A stretch of 30,246 nt of DNA from DASQLQ01 sp035629935 (GTDB lineage Bacteria; Actinomycetota; CADDZG01; WHSQ01): the NCBI GenBank assembly GCA_035629935.1, contig DASQLQ010000052.1:1-30246 (forward strand). Direction: 5' to 3'. Shown here piece after piece: positions 1 through 6,935 of this stretch. The translations under genes and the position numbers were made by a program. Numbering within the stretch: the first letter of the stretch is position 1; every line of letters begins with the position of its first letter. The notes beneath the pieces were generated by a model. It was not told where the DNA came from, searched no databases, and was given only the letters and a program-made list of their open reading frames with translations.

Positions 1-1
1 C

Positions 2-298
2 GGGACGTTCCTGGCTCGACGATTGCTCGCCGAGCACCCGCACCTTCTCGACTTTGCCGAAAAGCGCTTCGAGGAGTTGCGCGTGATCGCTCTGCCGTCG
101 CCCGACGAGGTGGCGGTACAAGGCCCCCCGGGGAGCGCAGCTCTATTCGAGCCCTTCCGCACCTACGCGATGGCGTTGATCCCGCGCCGGATCGAAGCGC
201 TGAAGAAGGCGTTGACGATCGATCCGAACGAGATCGAGGCGATGATCGATGCCGACGACGCCGAAGCCCAGCTTCTGGACGCCGCCGAACAAGCCTGA
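2..298 (+). CDS. C-terminal part of an unidentified protein (5' end outside window)
   Basis: The frame is open from base 2 to a TGA at 296-298, giving 98 visible residues that begin GTFLARRLLAEHPHLLDF. A TTG at 23 could be a start, but the frame is open to the window edge with sensible coding upstream, so I read it as the tail of a longer gene. The tail is rich in Ala, Glu and Asp, predicted mostly helical, with no membrane segment and no motif I recognise. It sits 5 bases before the next gene on the same strand, so the two are probably co-transcribed. Function unknown. Confidence 0.6.
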   Translation, partial: GTFLARRLLAEHPHLLDFAEKRFEELRVIALPSPDEVAVQGPPGSAALFEPFRTYAMALIPRRIEALKKALTIDPNEIEAMIDADDAEAQLLDAAEQA

Positions 299-303
299 AT
301 CGC

Positions 304-735
304 ATGATCATCCCCAGCGAATCGATGAAAGCGGCGATGAAGAACGATCCGGGTGGTATCGGCCCTCGTCCGTGGACGGTCCCCGCCCTGCTCATTGTGC
401 TGCTCGCGGGCACGATCGTGGGGTTGGTTGACGATCGCCTCTCTTGGGGTGGGCTCGTTGGCCTCGCCGTGAATGGGTTACTCATGTTCGGGCTCTGGAA
501 AGGCAAGGGGTGGGTGTACACCCTCTTGTTTGCAGTCGAAGCCTTGGTCGTCGTAATGCTTCTCATCGTGTTCGTGTGGATCCGACCTCCAGGTCAGGCC
601 GTGCCCGTCGAGACCCTGGTAGTCGGGGGCCTGGTGTTGATCTTGCTGATGCATCCGGCGACTAGGCGATACGCAGGCACCGATCGCGCTCGCCGCGAGA
701 CCAAGCCGGCGGAGTCAACCCCGAAGATGCTGTGA
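304..735 (+). CDS. Small integral membrane protein, function unknown
   Basis: The protein is 143 residues with about four hydrophobic segments: roughly residues 25-45 (ALLIVLLAGTIVGLV), 49-63, 70-92 and 103-117. A charged tail (RARRETKPAE) follows and is probably cytoplasmic. The ATG at 304 lies 5 bases after the upstream stop without a clear Shine-Dalgarno; ATGs at 328 and 340 are alternatives that would drop only a hydrophilic N-terminus. The 3' end overlaps the next gene by GTGA, which indicates translational coupling to the secreted binding protein. No family recognised. A supporting role for that binding protein is possible but is inferred from the coupling alone. Confidence 0.65.
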   Translation: MIIPSESMKAAMKNDPGGIGPRPWTVPALLIVLLAGTIVGLVDDRLSWGGLVGLAVNGLLMFGLWKGKGWVYTLLFAVEALVVVMLLIVFVWIRPPGQAVPVETLVVGGLVLILLMHPATRRYAGTDRARRETKPAESTPKML

Positions 736-1904
736 ATCGCCGCTCGTGGATAGTGGCATCAGCAGTGCTGTTGATCCTGCCCCTCACCGGCCATAGCAGG
801 GCGCAGATCCCCCCGACCTGCATGTGGTCGATAGGGATCATGGGTGCCCTCAGTGGTGATTACGCGTCGATCGGAGAACCGATGGCGAATGGGATCGAAC
901 TCGCGGTCGACCAGGCGAATGAAGAAGGTGAACTTGCCTGCACTCTCCAGATCCGCGCTGAAGATACCCAGGGCGATCCGAGCAAAGCTCCGAGGAAGGC
1001 GCAGAAACTCACCGAAGACGCGAGCGTCGTCGCTTGCATCTGTGGGTTCTTCTCGGGCGAGACCCTGGCGAGCGGAAGCATCTTCAGCCGGGCAGGTTTG
1101 GCCATGGTCTCTACCGGGACGAACCGGGTGATCCAGCGACAGGGCTTCAAGACCTGGTTCCGTGCCATCGCCTCGGATCCCAAGCAGGGATCGGTGACCG
1201 CTACCTACATCAAGAAGGGGCTCGATCCGCGCAAGGTCAGCGTCGTCCACGACAACCAGGACTACTCGAAGGGCCTGGCCAAGAACGTATTCGACAAGTT
1301 GGGGAAGCGACTCGCGGGCAGGCACATGTACGTCATCAACCCGGAAGAGACCGACTACAGCGCGGTCGTTGCGCAGATCAAACGTCGCAACCCCGACGTC
1401 GTGTACTACGGAGGGTACTTGCCGCAAGCAGGTGAGCTACTGCGACAGCTGCACGACGAAGGCGTCCGGGCAACCTTCGTCACCGATGACGGTGCGTTGG
1501 ACGACGATCTGCAACGAATAATCAAAGGTCGCACGGTCAACGCCTTGGCGGCATGCCCCTGCGCAGATCCCGCTGAGATCGAGCAGGCCCAGTCCTTCGT
1601 ACAGGAGTACGAAGCGAGGTACGGGGAACCTCCAGGCATCTTCTCGGCCGAAACGTTCGACGTGACGAACATCGCCATCGAGGCGTTGCGGAACCTCTCG
1701 GGGATCGAGACCAGCGAGCAGGTGCGTGCGCAGGTCGTCGACCACTTCGACGCGGCCGAAGAAGTGCCCGGAACCGTCAAGACGTACAGCTGGTCTCGCC
1801 GGGGTGAGCTCAAGGCCGGCTCCAAGCACCTCTTCATGTGGAGGTGGAACAACGGGGACGAGACGTTCGAGATGCTCGGTCGCGTTTCCGATCTAGTTAG
1901 CTAG
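732..1904 (+). CDS. Secreted branched-chain-amino-acid-type substrate-binding protein (LivJ/LivK-like, periplasmic-binding fold type I)
   Basis: A 390-residue ABC-type receptor. Residues 1-25 form a signal peptide with a likely SPase I site (HSRA|Q); there is no lipobox cysteine, so it is not an obvious lipoprotein. The mature part opens with IGIMGALSGDYASIGEPMANG, typical of the Leu/Ile/Val and amide receptor family, and continues with GFFSGETLASGSIFSRAGLAMVSTGT and the HDNQDYSKGLA and DVVYYGGYLPQAGELLRQL segments. No permease or ATPase genes are nearby, so its ligand and partners are unknown. Odd features are six cysteines (30, 70, 102, 104, 275, 277), including two CxC pairs. The GTG start overlaps the upstream stop (GTGA). 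The last 8 bases overlap the end of the converging exporter gene. Confidence 0.85.
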   Translation: MNRRSWIVASAVLLILPLTGHSRAQIPPTCMWSIGIMGALSGDYASIGEPMANGIELAVDQANEEGELACTLQIRAEDTQGDPSKAPRKAQKLTEDASVVACICGFFSGETLASGSIFSRAGLAMVSTGTNRVIQRQGFKTWFRAIASDPKQGSVTATYIKKGLDPRKVSVVHDNQDYSKGLAKNVFDKLGKRLAGRHMYVINPEETDYSAVVAQIKRRNPDVVYYGGYLPQAGELLRQLHDEGVRATFVTDDGALDDDLQRIIKGRTVNALAACPCADPAEIEQAQSFVQEYEARYGEPPGIFSAETFDVTNIAIEALRNLSGIETSEQVRAQVVDHFDAAEEVPGTVKTYSWSRRGELKAGSKHLFMWRWNNGDETFEMLGRVSDLVS

Positions 1905-4050
1905 AGGGTTCGGACTCCCGGGCCTGCGAGTTCGCAAGCTCGAAGTAGCGGCCCCTCGTCGCCATGAGCTCAGTGTGCGTGCCCTGCTCTGCGAATAGCC
2001 CGTTTTCCATCACGATGATCAGGTCGGAGCGAGCGATGGTGCTGAGTCGATGGGCGATCACGACGCGGGTGCAATCGAGGTGCTCGAGGTTCGCATAGAT
2101 CTCGGCTTCGGTCACCGAGTCGAGAGAGCTCGTCGCCTCGTCGAGGAGCAGGACCGCGGGTTGGTGCACGAGCGCTCTGGCCAAGGCGATCCGTTGACGT
2201 TGGCCGCCGGAGATCGATGCTCCTCCATCTGCCAGAACTGTGTCGTAGCCCATGGGCATGGCCATGATGTCGTCGTGGATCCGGGCGAGACGCGCAGCCT
2301 CCTCGATCTCGCTCATCTCCGCTTCGGGTTTCGTTAGGGCGATGTTCGTTTTGACGCTCGTACCGAACAGATACGAGTTCTGCGGAACGATCCCCAACTG
2401 GGCTCGCACCGAGGCAGCATCCAAGCCTTCCAGGTCCAAGCCGTCGTAAAGGGCGCGGCCCCCGGTCGGTTTGTAGAGATTCAAGATGAGGTGGGCGAGC
2501 GTCGACTTCCCCGACCCGGACTTGCCGACTATGCCGATCATCTGGCCAGGCTGGATCTCGAGGGACACGTTCTTAACGACTTCCGGAGCCGTGTCCGCGT
2601 ACTTGAAGCTGACATCGTCGAGTGTGATCCGGCCGCCCAGCTTGGGTGCCGGCTCGACATCAGCCGGATCCTGCTCGGGCGCGGTATCCAGCACGTCGTT
2701 GATCCGTTCCATGTAACTGCCCAACAGCTGCACCTGGGTCCCAGTGACGATCAGGCTCGACAGGGGAGTGAGGAACCCGGTGGCCAGCGCAGTCAAGGCG
2801 AGCATCGTTCCCAGCGACAGATCGCCGCTCAGCACCCCGAGCGTTCCTACGGTCAAGATGATCAATGGCGATGCCACCCGAAGAGATGTGGTCAACGTCT
2901 CGATAACGGTGCTTAGGCGCCCACGTGCGAGCGATGCATTGATCTCGTCCACGAAGAGGTTGGACCATTGAGCGACACCCCGCGACTCGGCGCCAACCGA
3001 CTTCAGCGTTTCGATCCCTGTAACGATCTGCCCGAGATAGCCCTGCGACCGCGCTTGCGCCTGCAGGGTTTCGGCCATCACTCGTTGCATCGGTCGATGC
3101 GTGAAGGCAAGGATCGCTATCTGGAGCAGGGCGAGGCCGATCACGACGAACCCCATGGTTGCGCTCTGAGCGAAGATCAGGAGCAAGTAGATGCTCACCA
3201 ACGCTCCGTCGAGCACGGTCGAGATGGCCCCGGTGGTGAGGATCTCCCTCACGGTGATGTTGGAGTTGAGGCGGGCCATCAGGTCTCCCGCGGAACGCTG
3301 AAGGAAGAACTGGTACGGCAGCTTCACCAGGTGGCTGATGAAGCTCAACGAGATATTCATATCGAGCTGAGCTCTCAACGCCAGTAGAAGATGACTTCTC
3401 ACGAACGTGGAGAGCAGATGGAACCCGACCATCACCGCCATCCCGGAAGCCACGGCCAACAACAGAGCCCGGTCCCCGGGGGGAGTCACCACACGGTCGA
3501 CGATGACCCCCATAAGGATCGGAGTGGCGAGTGCGAACAATTGGATCAGGAACGATGTGACGGCAACCTTGGACAACAAGCCCGACTGCCGCAGCAGCGG
3601 CTTCAGGTAACGCCATGCTCCCCGCGAAGCCCCCGATCCGGTGGCGAACTGGGAGCCGGGTTCGAGAAGGATCGCGACCCCGGTGAACGACTTCGACACG
3701 CGATCCATGGGCAGACGAAGTCGCCCGAGGGCGGGATCGAGAACGTCGACGGCGCCTCGCACGACACGATCGAGCACGACGAAGTGATTGAACTCCCAAT
3801 GGAGGATCGAGCCCCGCTCGAGGTATTTCAGACCCTCCAGATCGACGCTCACACCGCGTGCGTCCAACCCATAGGAACGTGCGGCTTCGACGAGGGCCAG
3901 AGCGTTGACTCCGTCGCGCGAGGTCCGGGTAGCCCGTCGGACGTCCTCCGGGCTCACGTTCCTACCGTGATAGGCGAGCGTCATCGCGAGGCAAGCCGCA
4001 CCACAGTCCGATATCTCGAGCTGCTGGACGTATGGGATCCGCCGGGGCAT
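1897..4050 (-). CDS. Peptidase-containing ABC exporter (C39 peptidase + membrane domain + ATPase) for GG-leader peptides
   Basis: A 717-residue half-transporter of the PCAT class that cuts double-glycine leaders on the inside of the membrane and exports the core peptide. The N-terminal C39 domain (about 1-130) keeps the catalytic set: oxyanion Gln10, Cys16 in SDCGAACLAM, His89 in WEFNHFVV and Asp105 in LDPALGR. A six-helix membrane domain spans about 155-440. The ATPase has Walker A GKSGSGKST (509-517), signature SGGQRQR (614-620), Walker B VLLLDEAT with Asp637-Glu638, and H-loop His667. It starts in a TGATG overlap with the adaptor gene upstream, so the two are coupled. Its likely substrates are the two GG-leader peptides encoded divergently at 4640-5147. 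All catalytic residues are present, so it should be active. Confidence 0.95.
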   Translation of the reverse strand: MPRRIPYVQQLEISDCGAACLAMTLAYHGRNVSPEDVRRATRTSRDGVNALALVEAARSYGLDARGVSVDLEGLKYLERGSILHWEFNHFVVLDRVVRGAVDVLDPALGRLRLPMDRVSKSFTGVAILLEPGSQFATGSGASRGAWRYLKPLLRQSGLLSKVAVTSFLIQLFALATPILMGVIVDRVVTPPGDRALLLAVASGMAVMVGFHLLSTFVRSHLLLALRAQLDMNISLSFISHLVKLPYQFFLQRSAGDLMARLNSNITVREILTTGAISTVLDGALVSIYLLLIFAQSATMGFVVIGLALLQIAILAFTHRPMQRVMAETLQAQARSQGYLGQIVTGIETLKSVGAESRGVAQWSNLFVDEINASLARGRLSTVIETLTTSLRVASPLIILTVGTLGVLSGDLSLGTMLALTALATGFLTPLSSLIVTGTQVQLLGSYMERINDVLDTAPEQDPADVEPAPKLGGRITLDDVSFKYADTAPEVVKNVSLEIQPGQMIGIVGKSGSGKSTLAHLILNLYKPTGGRALYDGLDLEGLDAASVRAQLGIVPQNSYLFGTSVKTNIALTKPEAEMSEIEEAARLARIHDDIMAMPMGYDTVLADGGASISGGQRQRIALARALVHQPAVLLLDEATSSLDSVTEAEIYANLEHLDCTRVVIAHRLSTIARSDLIIVMENGLFAEQGTHTELMATRGRYFELANSQARESEPSS

Positions 4051-4544
4051 CAGTTCTCTCCGAACAGGGCCTTGAGCCCCGGCACGAGGGCGACGAGTAC
4101 CGGCTCCGAATCGATGAACACCCGTGCTGTAGCGGGAGCCCCCTCAGCGGCCTCGAGATCGGTCGTCACCACGAGGGTCTCCTCCGCCACGACAACCCCG
4201 TAGCGCTCCTGGACCTCCGTGGGAGCCAGGATCTCGTTCCCGGAGACGACACCGGTCGATGTCGCTCCCAGATCGACGTCACGCCCTGAGGGCACCCCGG
4301 AGGCCGCTCCGGCGGGGACCAGGACGACCAGGCGCCCACCTGCGTCGCTCGCCGTGACCCCCGAGGCCCAACTCTTGATCTCGATCTGACTCCCGGCCAC
4401 CAGGGCGACCACCACGAGGCCGAGGAGCACCCAGAAGGCCCATCTCGTCCATGAAGGGCCCAGCTTCACGACCCCTCCGGGAGCCTGGGCCCGGGCCCGG
4501 CTCTCGACGGCCTCCGCCCTGAAAATGGTCGAACGGTCCTCCAT
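4050..4544 (-). CDS. Truncated HlyD/NHLM-type secretion adaptor
   Basis: The protein has 164 residues: a short cytoplasmic N-terminus with the pattern IFRAEAVESRARAQ, one membrane helix at about 33-52 (RWAFWVLLGLVVVALVAG), then an extracytoplasmic region of about 110 residues. The N-terminus and helix resemble HlyD-family adaptors of NHLM-type peptide export systems. The usual long coiled-coil hairpin and much of the lipoyl/barrel region are missing, since family members usually run to 250 residues or more. The remaining outer part is beta-rich (RLVVLVPAG, VVVAEETLVVTTDL) and could be a minimal barrel. Its stop overlaps the exporter start (TGATG), a strong sign that the two work together. The start lacks a good ribosome site. 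The HlyD call is from pattern recognition; the coupling supports a role in export. Confidence 0.65.
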   Translation of the reverse strand: MEDRSTIFRAEAVESRARAQAPGGVVKLGPSWTRWAFWVLLGLVVVALVAGSQIEIKSWASGVTASDAGGRLVVLVPAGAASGVPSGRDVDLGATSTGVVSGNEILAPTEVQERYGVVVAEETLVVTTDLEAAEGAPATARVFIDSEPVLVALVPGLKALFGEN

Positions 4545-4577
4545 GGGAAGTGATGTCTATCTCACCAGCCGGATGAA

Positions 4578-4594
4578 CTTGCCTGCAAGGCAAG
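4578..4594. repeat. Perfect inverted repeat between exporter and precursor genes (possible operator)
   Basis: CTTGCCT and AGGCAAG (7 bases each) flank a 3-base centre, GCA. The repeat is in the divergent intergenic gap, 46 bases before the first precursor start and 34 bases from the adaptor start. A 3-base loop would be a tight hairpin, so a protein-binding palindrome is at least as likely. No regulator gene is adjacent. Confidence 0.5.
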
Positions 4595-4608
4595 CGATGC
4601 GTCACAAT
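4579..4608 (+). promoter_or_regulatory. Candidate promoter for the precursor operon
   Basis: In the 95-base divergent gap a TTGCCT (4579-4584) is followed after 18 bases by CACAAT (4603-4608); each box matches 4 of 6 sigma-70-type consensus bases. The -35 box lies inside the inverted repeat at 4578-4594. Transcription from here would give a leader of about 25 bases ending in the ribosome site of the first precursor. The assignment is tentative. Confidence 0.35.
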
Positions 4609-4628
4609 ACCGGCGCAAATCGGTTGAT

Positions 4629-4635
4629 AAGGAGG
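4629..4635 (+). promoter_or_regulatory. Strong Shine-Dalgarno of first precursor gene
   Basis: AAGGAGG matches the anti-Shine-Dalgarno almost fully and sits 4 bases before the ATG at 4640. It is the strongest ribosome site in this cassette and fits a highly translated precursor. It also fixes the start codon. Confidence 0.7.
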
Positions 4636-4639
4636 CGGA

Positions 4640-4834
4640 ATGGACACGACGACGAGGTCGGCAGGTCCTCAGATCCGGGAGCTCTTCATCGAAGAGCTGG
4701 CGAACATCCAGGGGGGCTCGGCGGCGGCCAGCTCCGACGGCGGAAACACCACGATGGCTTGTTGTGAAGAAGGTCCTTTCGGGTGCTGCGAAACCCCGAT
4801 CTCCCTCGACGACATCATCGACCCCCGCCCGTAG
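4640..4834 (+). CDS. RiPP precursor A, GG leader with CC..CC core
   Basis: A 64-residue peptide. The leader (1-26) contains IRELFIEELANIQGG, matching the double-glycine type with a helical, acidic and hydrophobic stretch before Gly25-Gly26. The expected cut leaves a 38-residue core starting SAAASS. The core carries Cys41-Cys42 and Cys49-Cys50 in TMACCEEGPFGCCE, then an acidic tail (SLDDIIDPRP). A second GG at 34-35 could be an alternative or secondary cut. The leader is 14/16 identical to precursor B (A 12-27 against B 11-26), and the core octet TMACCEEG (38-45) is shared exactly. It lies divergent from the C39 exporter and upstream of the oxidase and ATP-grasp genes. The GG site, exporter and paired cysteines point to a modified secreted peptide. 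I recognise no named family, and its activity is unknown. Confidence 0.85.
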   Translation: MDTTTRSAGPQIRELFIEELANIQGGSAAASSDGGNTTMACCEEGPFGCCETPISLDDIIDPRP

Positions 4835-4859
4835 CTTCGATCTTCGCGGTCCCGGCGTT

Positions 4860-4944
4860 TCCTGCCTCCAAGCAGGAGGAGCCCGGAGCCTCATGAAGAA
4901 AACCTCCATAGCTCGTGAGAGCTAGCGGGCACCCCAGCAGGGGT
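4860..4944. repeat. Three small hairpins between the two precursor genes
   Basis: The 136-base gap between the precursors holds three short perfect inverted repeats: TCCTGC/GCAGGA (4860-4865 and 4872-4877), TAGCTC/GAGCTA around GTGA (4909-4914 and 4919-4924), and ACCCC/GGGGT around AGCA (4931-4935 and 4940-4944). None is followed by a T-run, so they are not typical terminators. They could set mRNA processing or stability, or the ratio of the two peptides. The gap codes for nothing convincing. Confidence 0.4.
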
Positions 4945-4970
4945 GGATAGGTAAGGCGAAAGGAGCACCA

Positions 4971-5147
4971 ATGGCAACGAAGGCGGCAAAGACGCCGAAG
5001 ATCCGCGAGTTGTTCATCGAGGAATTGGCTGAGGTACAGGGAGGATCTGACGGCAACCCGGTCAAGACCCTCCTCGAGAAGCTCGGTTGTTGCGACAGCA
5101 CCATGGCTTGCTGTGAGGAAGGCGCCTGCTGCGCTGACCCGGTCTAG
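4971..5147 (+). CDS. RiPP precursor B, GG leader with three CC pairs
   Basis: A 58-residue peptide starting at the ATG at 4971, with AGGAG 10-6 bases upstream. The leader (1-25) contains IRELFIEELAEVQGG, almost the same as in precursor A, and the cut is expected after Gly25. The 33-residue core starts SDGNPVKTLLEKLG, which may be a short helix, and ends with six cysteines in 15 residues: Cys40-41, 47-48 and 53-54, in the context CCDSTMACCEEGACC. The shared octet TMACCEEG is at 44-51. It differs from A by having an extra CC pair and no acidic tail, so A and B look like diverged paralogues that may act as a two-peptide pair or as alternative products. The gene is followed by a strong terminator. 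Confidence 0.85.
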   Translation: MATKAAKTPKIRELFIEELAEVQGGSDGNPVKTLLEKLGCCDSTMACCEEGACCADPV

Positions 5148-5167
5148 ATACCCAGCAACATCTCGTG

Positions 5168-5199
5168 ACACGCCGCCTCCGGGCGGCGTGTTGCTTTTT
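5168..5199 (+). terminator. Intrinsic terminator/attenuator after precursor B
   Basis: ACACGCCGCC (5168-5177) and GGCGGCGTGT (5182-5191) form a perfect 10-base-pair GC-rich stem with a TCCG loop. TGC and a run of five T follow, ending at 5199. It lies 20 bases after the precursor B stop and 35 bases before the oxidase gene. Since no good promoter is visible between it and 5235, partial read-through probably feeds the downstream enzymes, giving far more precursor than enzyme. Confidence 0.85.
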
Positions 5200-5234
5200 G
5201 GGATAAGACTGAGGCACTGCGCCGATCAAACACG

Positions 5235-6935
5235 ATGGATAGTTCACGGATCCCGGCCGATGGTCCCGAGGCGGCTCTCGCACGAGTAGCGCGCCGGATG
5301 AGGCTGCGCTACTCGCGCACTCACGTGGCGAGAGCCCTCGCTGCACACCCCCAGCCGAATTCGCTGCTGGCGCTGGTCGAGACCGGCCCGCGCCTGGGGC
5401 TCAAGCTGACTCCCGGGAAAACCGAGGCTACGGAGCTCGACGACCTGGAGGGCCCGACGATCGTCCACTTCACGGGTAAGAACGGTGACGGTGGCGGCTT
5501 CGGCGTTCTCGAGGGAGTGTCGGCTCAGGGTTTCAAGGTGTGGGACAGCCGAACGGGAGTGCAGGTGCTGGACCGCGAGGCTTTCCTGCAGCACTGGTCC
5601 GGTGTCGTAGCTCTTGTCGAGCGAGACGACGACCAGGGGACACCGGAGACCGGTTACCTGCGAACCCGTTTGACCGAGGTTTTCTTCAACAGCATCGATC
5701 CCCCCGCGCTGGTAGGGAGCAGGGCAGCGACGCTACTCAGAACCGGCCTGGGCGTGTTGCTGACCGCGTTGTTGACCCTGTCACTCATGGAGGTTCCTGC
5801 GCACGATCGGGCCGCGGCCGCAGCGATCATGGTCCTCACGGTGATCGGACTGGCGGTAACTATCGTCACGGGCATCTCCATCGCGGCGCAAAACAGCCCC
5901 TTCGCCGACAGGATCTGCGCGCGAGGGAAGTATGTGGATTGCCACAGCGTCCTGAGCTCGCGTTACTCGCGGATCATGGGCATCCCCCTGAGCGACATCG
6001 GGATAGCGCTGTTCGGTTCGATCCTGCTGTTGCTCGCTACGGGGACGGTTGCAGACGAGACGCGAGTGTTGCCGCTGATCGCACTTGTCTTCGCCGCCAC
6101 GGTCCCGTTCTCACTGCTCCTCATCGGGGTTCAGGTGGCGATGAGGCAGCTCTGCACCCTTTGCCTCGCGGTCCACACGGTGAACCTGACGAGCGCGCTC
6201 ATCGGGTGGTTCTGGCTGCGGCCGGCAGAGTGGTCGATCGGGGAGGTCGTTCCGGACGCCCTGTTGCTTGCTCTCTACTTCGCCCTGTTGTTGCTGTTGG
6301 CCATCCCATACTTCCGGAAGCACCAGGGGCTCACCGTGATGGCTGGGATGCACCGGAAGATCTCGAGCTCACCATTCGCAGCGCTCGCCGAGATCCTGAC
6401 CGACCCTCCACTCGAGCTGGTCGGGAACGAGTGTGCGGTCGCGCTTGAGGGGCCTGCCGCTCTGCATGAACTGACGATCTTCGTCCATCCCTCCTGCGGG
6501 AAGTGCGACTCGATCTTCAGAGAGGTGCGGGCGTTCGTCGAGGCCGGCCTGGTCAGGGCCCATGTGGGAGTGGCGCCCAAAGATCCCGACGAGGCCGACC
6601 GTCGAGCCTGCAGCGCGATCGTCGCCGTTGGACTGGTGGATGCAACCTGGATGGCCGACGCTTATGCCGCGGCGAAGAAGAACCTCAAGGCGATGACAAC
6701 TACCGATCCCGTGGAGATCCTTGCAACGGAGCTATCCATCGCTCGAAGTTCGATCGATGGCTCGATGCTCGAGGCGCGACGCCGGGTCGACCAAGGCGAG
6801 GTGTTTGTAGACGCGCACGCCGAAGGCACTCCGGCGGTCTTCATCGACTCGCGTCTGTATCGCGGCGACCTGACCCATCTGGCGTTCCTTCTTCAGCAGC
6901 ATCCGGATCTCTTGGAGCCGATCGCCCGTGTCTGA
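5235..6935 (+). CDS. Pseudo-C39 / VKOR / thioredoxin fusion: disulfide-forming oxidase of the RiPP cassette
   Basis: A 566-residue fusion. Residues 1-130 resemble a C39 peptidase domain (LGLKLTPG, GPTIVHFTG, GFGVLEG, KVWDSRTGVQVLD) but lack a catalytic Cys, and the His of the usual HFVVL is glycine, so it should not cut. The VKOR domain (about 165-360) has loop Cys228 and Cys236 (RICARGKYVDCHSVLSS) and the quinone-site pair Cys307-Cys310 (LCTLC). The C-terminal thioredoxin-like domain (about 411-566) has Cys421-Gly-Lys-Cys424 and a cis-Pro loop GTPAVFID (531-538). VKOR-thioredoxin proteins make disulfides outside the membrane and pass electrons to quinone. Hydrophobic segments at about 165-187 and 194-217 precede the loop, one more than the classical five-helix VKOR, which may place the pseudo-C39 domain outside. 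The start lacks a clear ribosome site. The gene is coupled to the ATP-grasp gene by an 8-base overlap. Confidence 0.85.
   Translation: MDSSRIPADGPEAALARVARRMRLRYSRTHVARALAAHPQPNSLLALVETGPRLGLKLTPGKTEATELDDLEGPTIVHFTGKNGDGGGFGVLEGVSAQGFKVWDSRTGVQVLDREAFLQHWSGVVALVERDDDQGTPETGYLRTRLTEVFFNSIDPPALVGSRAATLLRTGLGVLLTALLTLSLMEVPAHDRAAAAAIMVLTVIGLAVTIVTGISIAAQNSPFADRICARGKYVDCHSVLSSRYSRIMGIPLSDIGIALFGSILLLLATGTVADETRVLPLIALVFAATVPFSLLLIGVQVAMRQLCTLCLAVHTVNLTSALIGWFWLRPAEWSIGEVVPDALLLALYFALLLLLAIPYFRKHQGLTVMAGMHRKISSSPFAALAEILTDPPLELVGNECAVALEGPAALHELTIFVHPSCGKCDSIFREVRAFVEAGLVRAHVGVAPKDPDEADRRACSAIVAVGLVDATWMADAYAAAKKNLKAMTTTDPVEILATELSIARSSIDGSMLEARRRVDQGEVFVDAHAEGTPAVFIDSRLYRGDLTHLAFLLQQHPDLLEPIARV

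Noticed and set aside
4737..4745. Second GG (residues 34-35) in precursor A as the true cut site
   Set aside because: It lacks the conserved helical leader pattern directly before it, and precursor B has only the first GG in the shared context.
4893..4925. Tiny frame MKKTSIARES between the precursors
   Set aside because: It is ten residues, has no ribosome site, no GG leader and no cysteines, and overlaps a hairpin.
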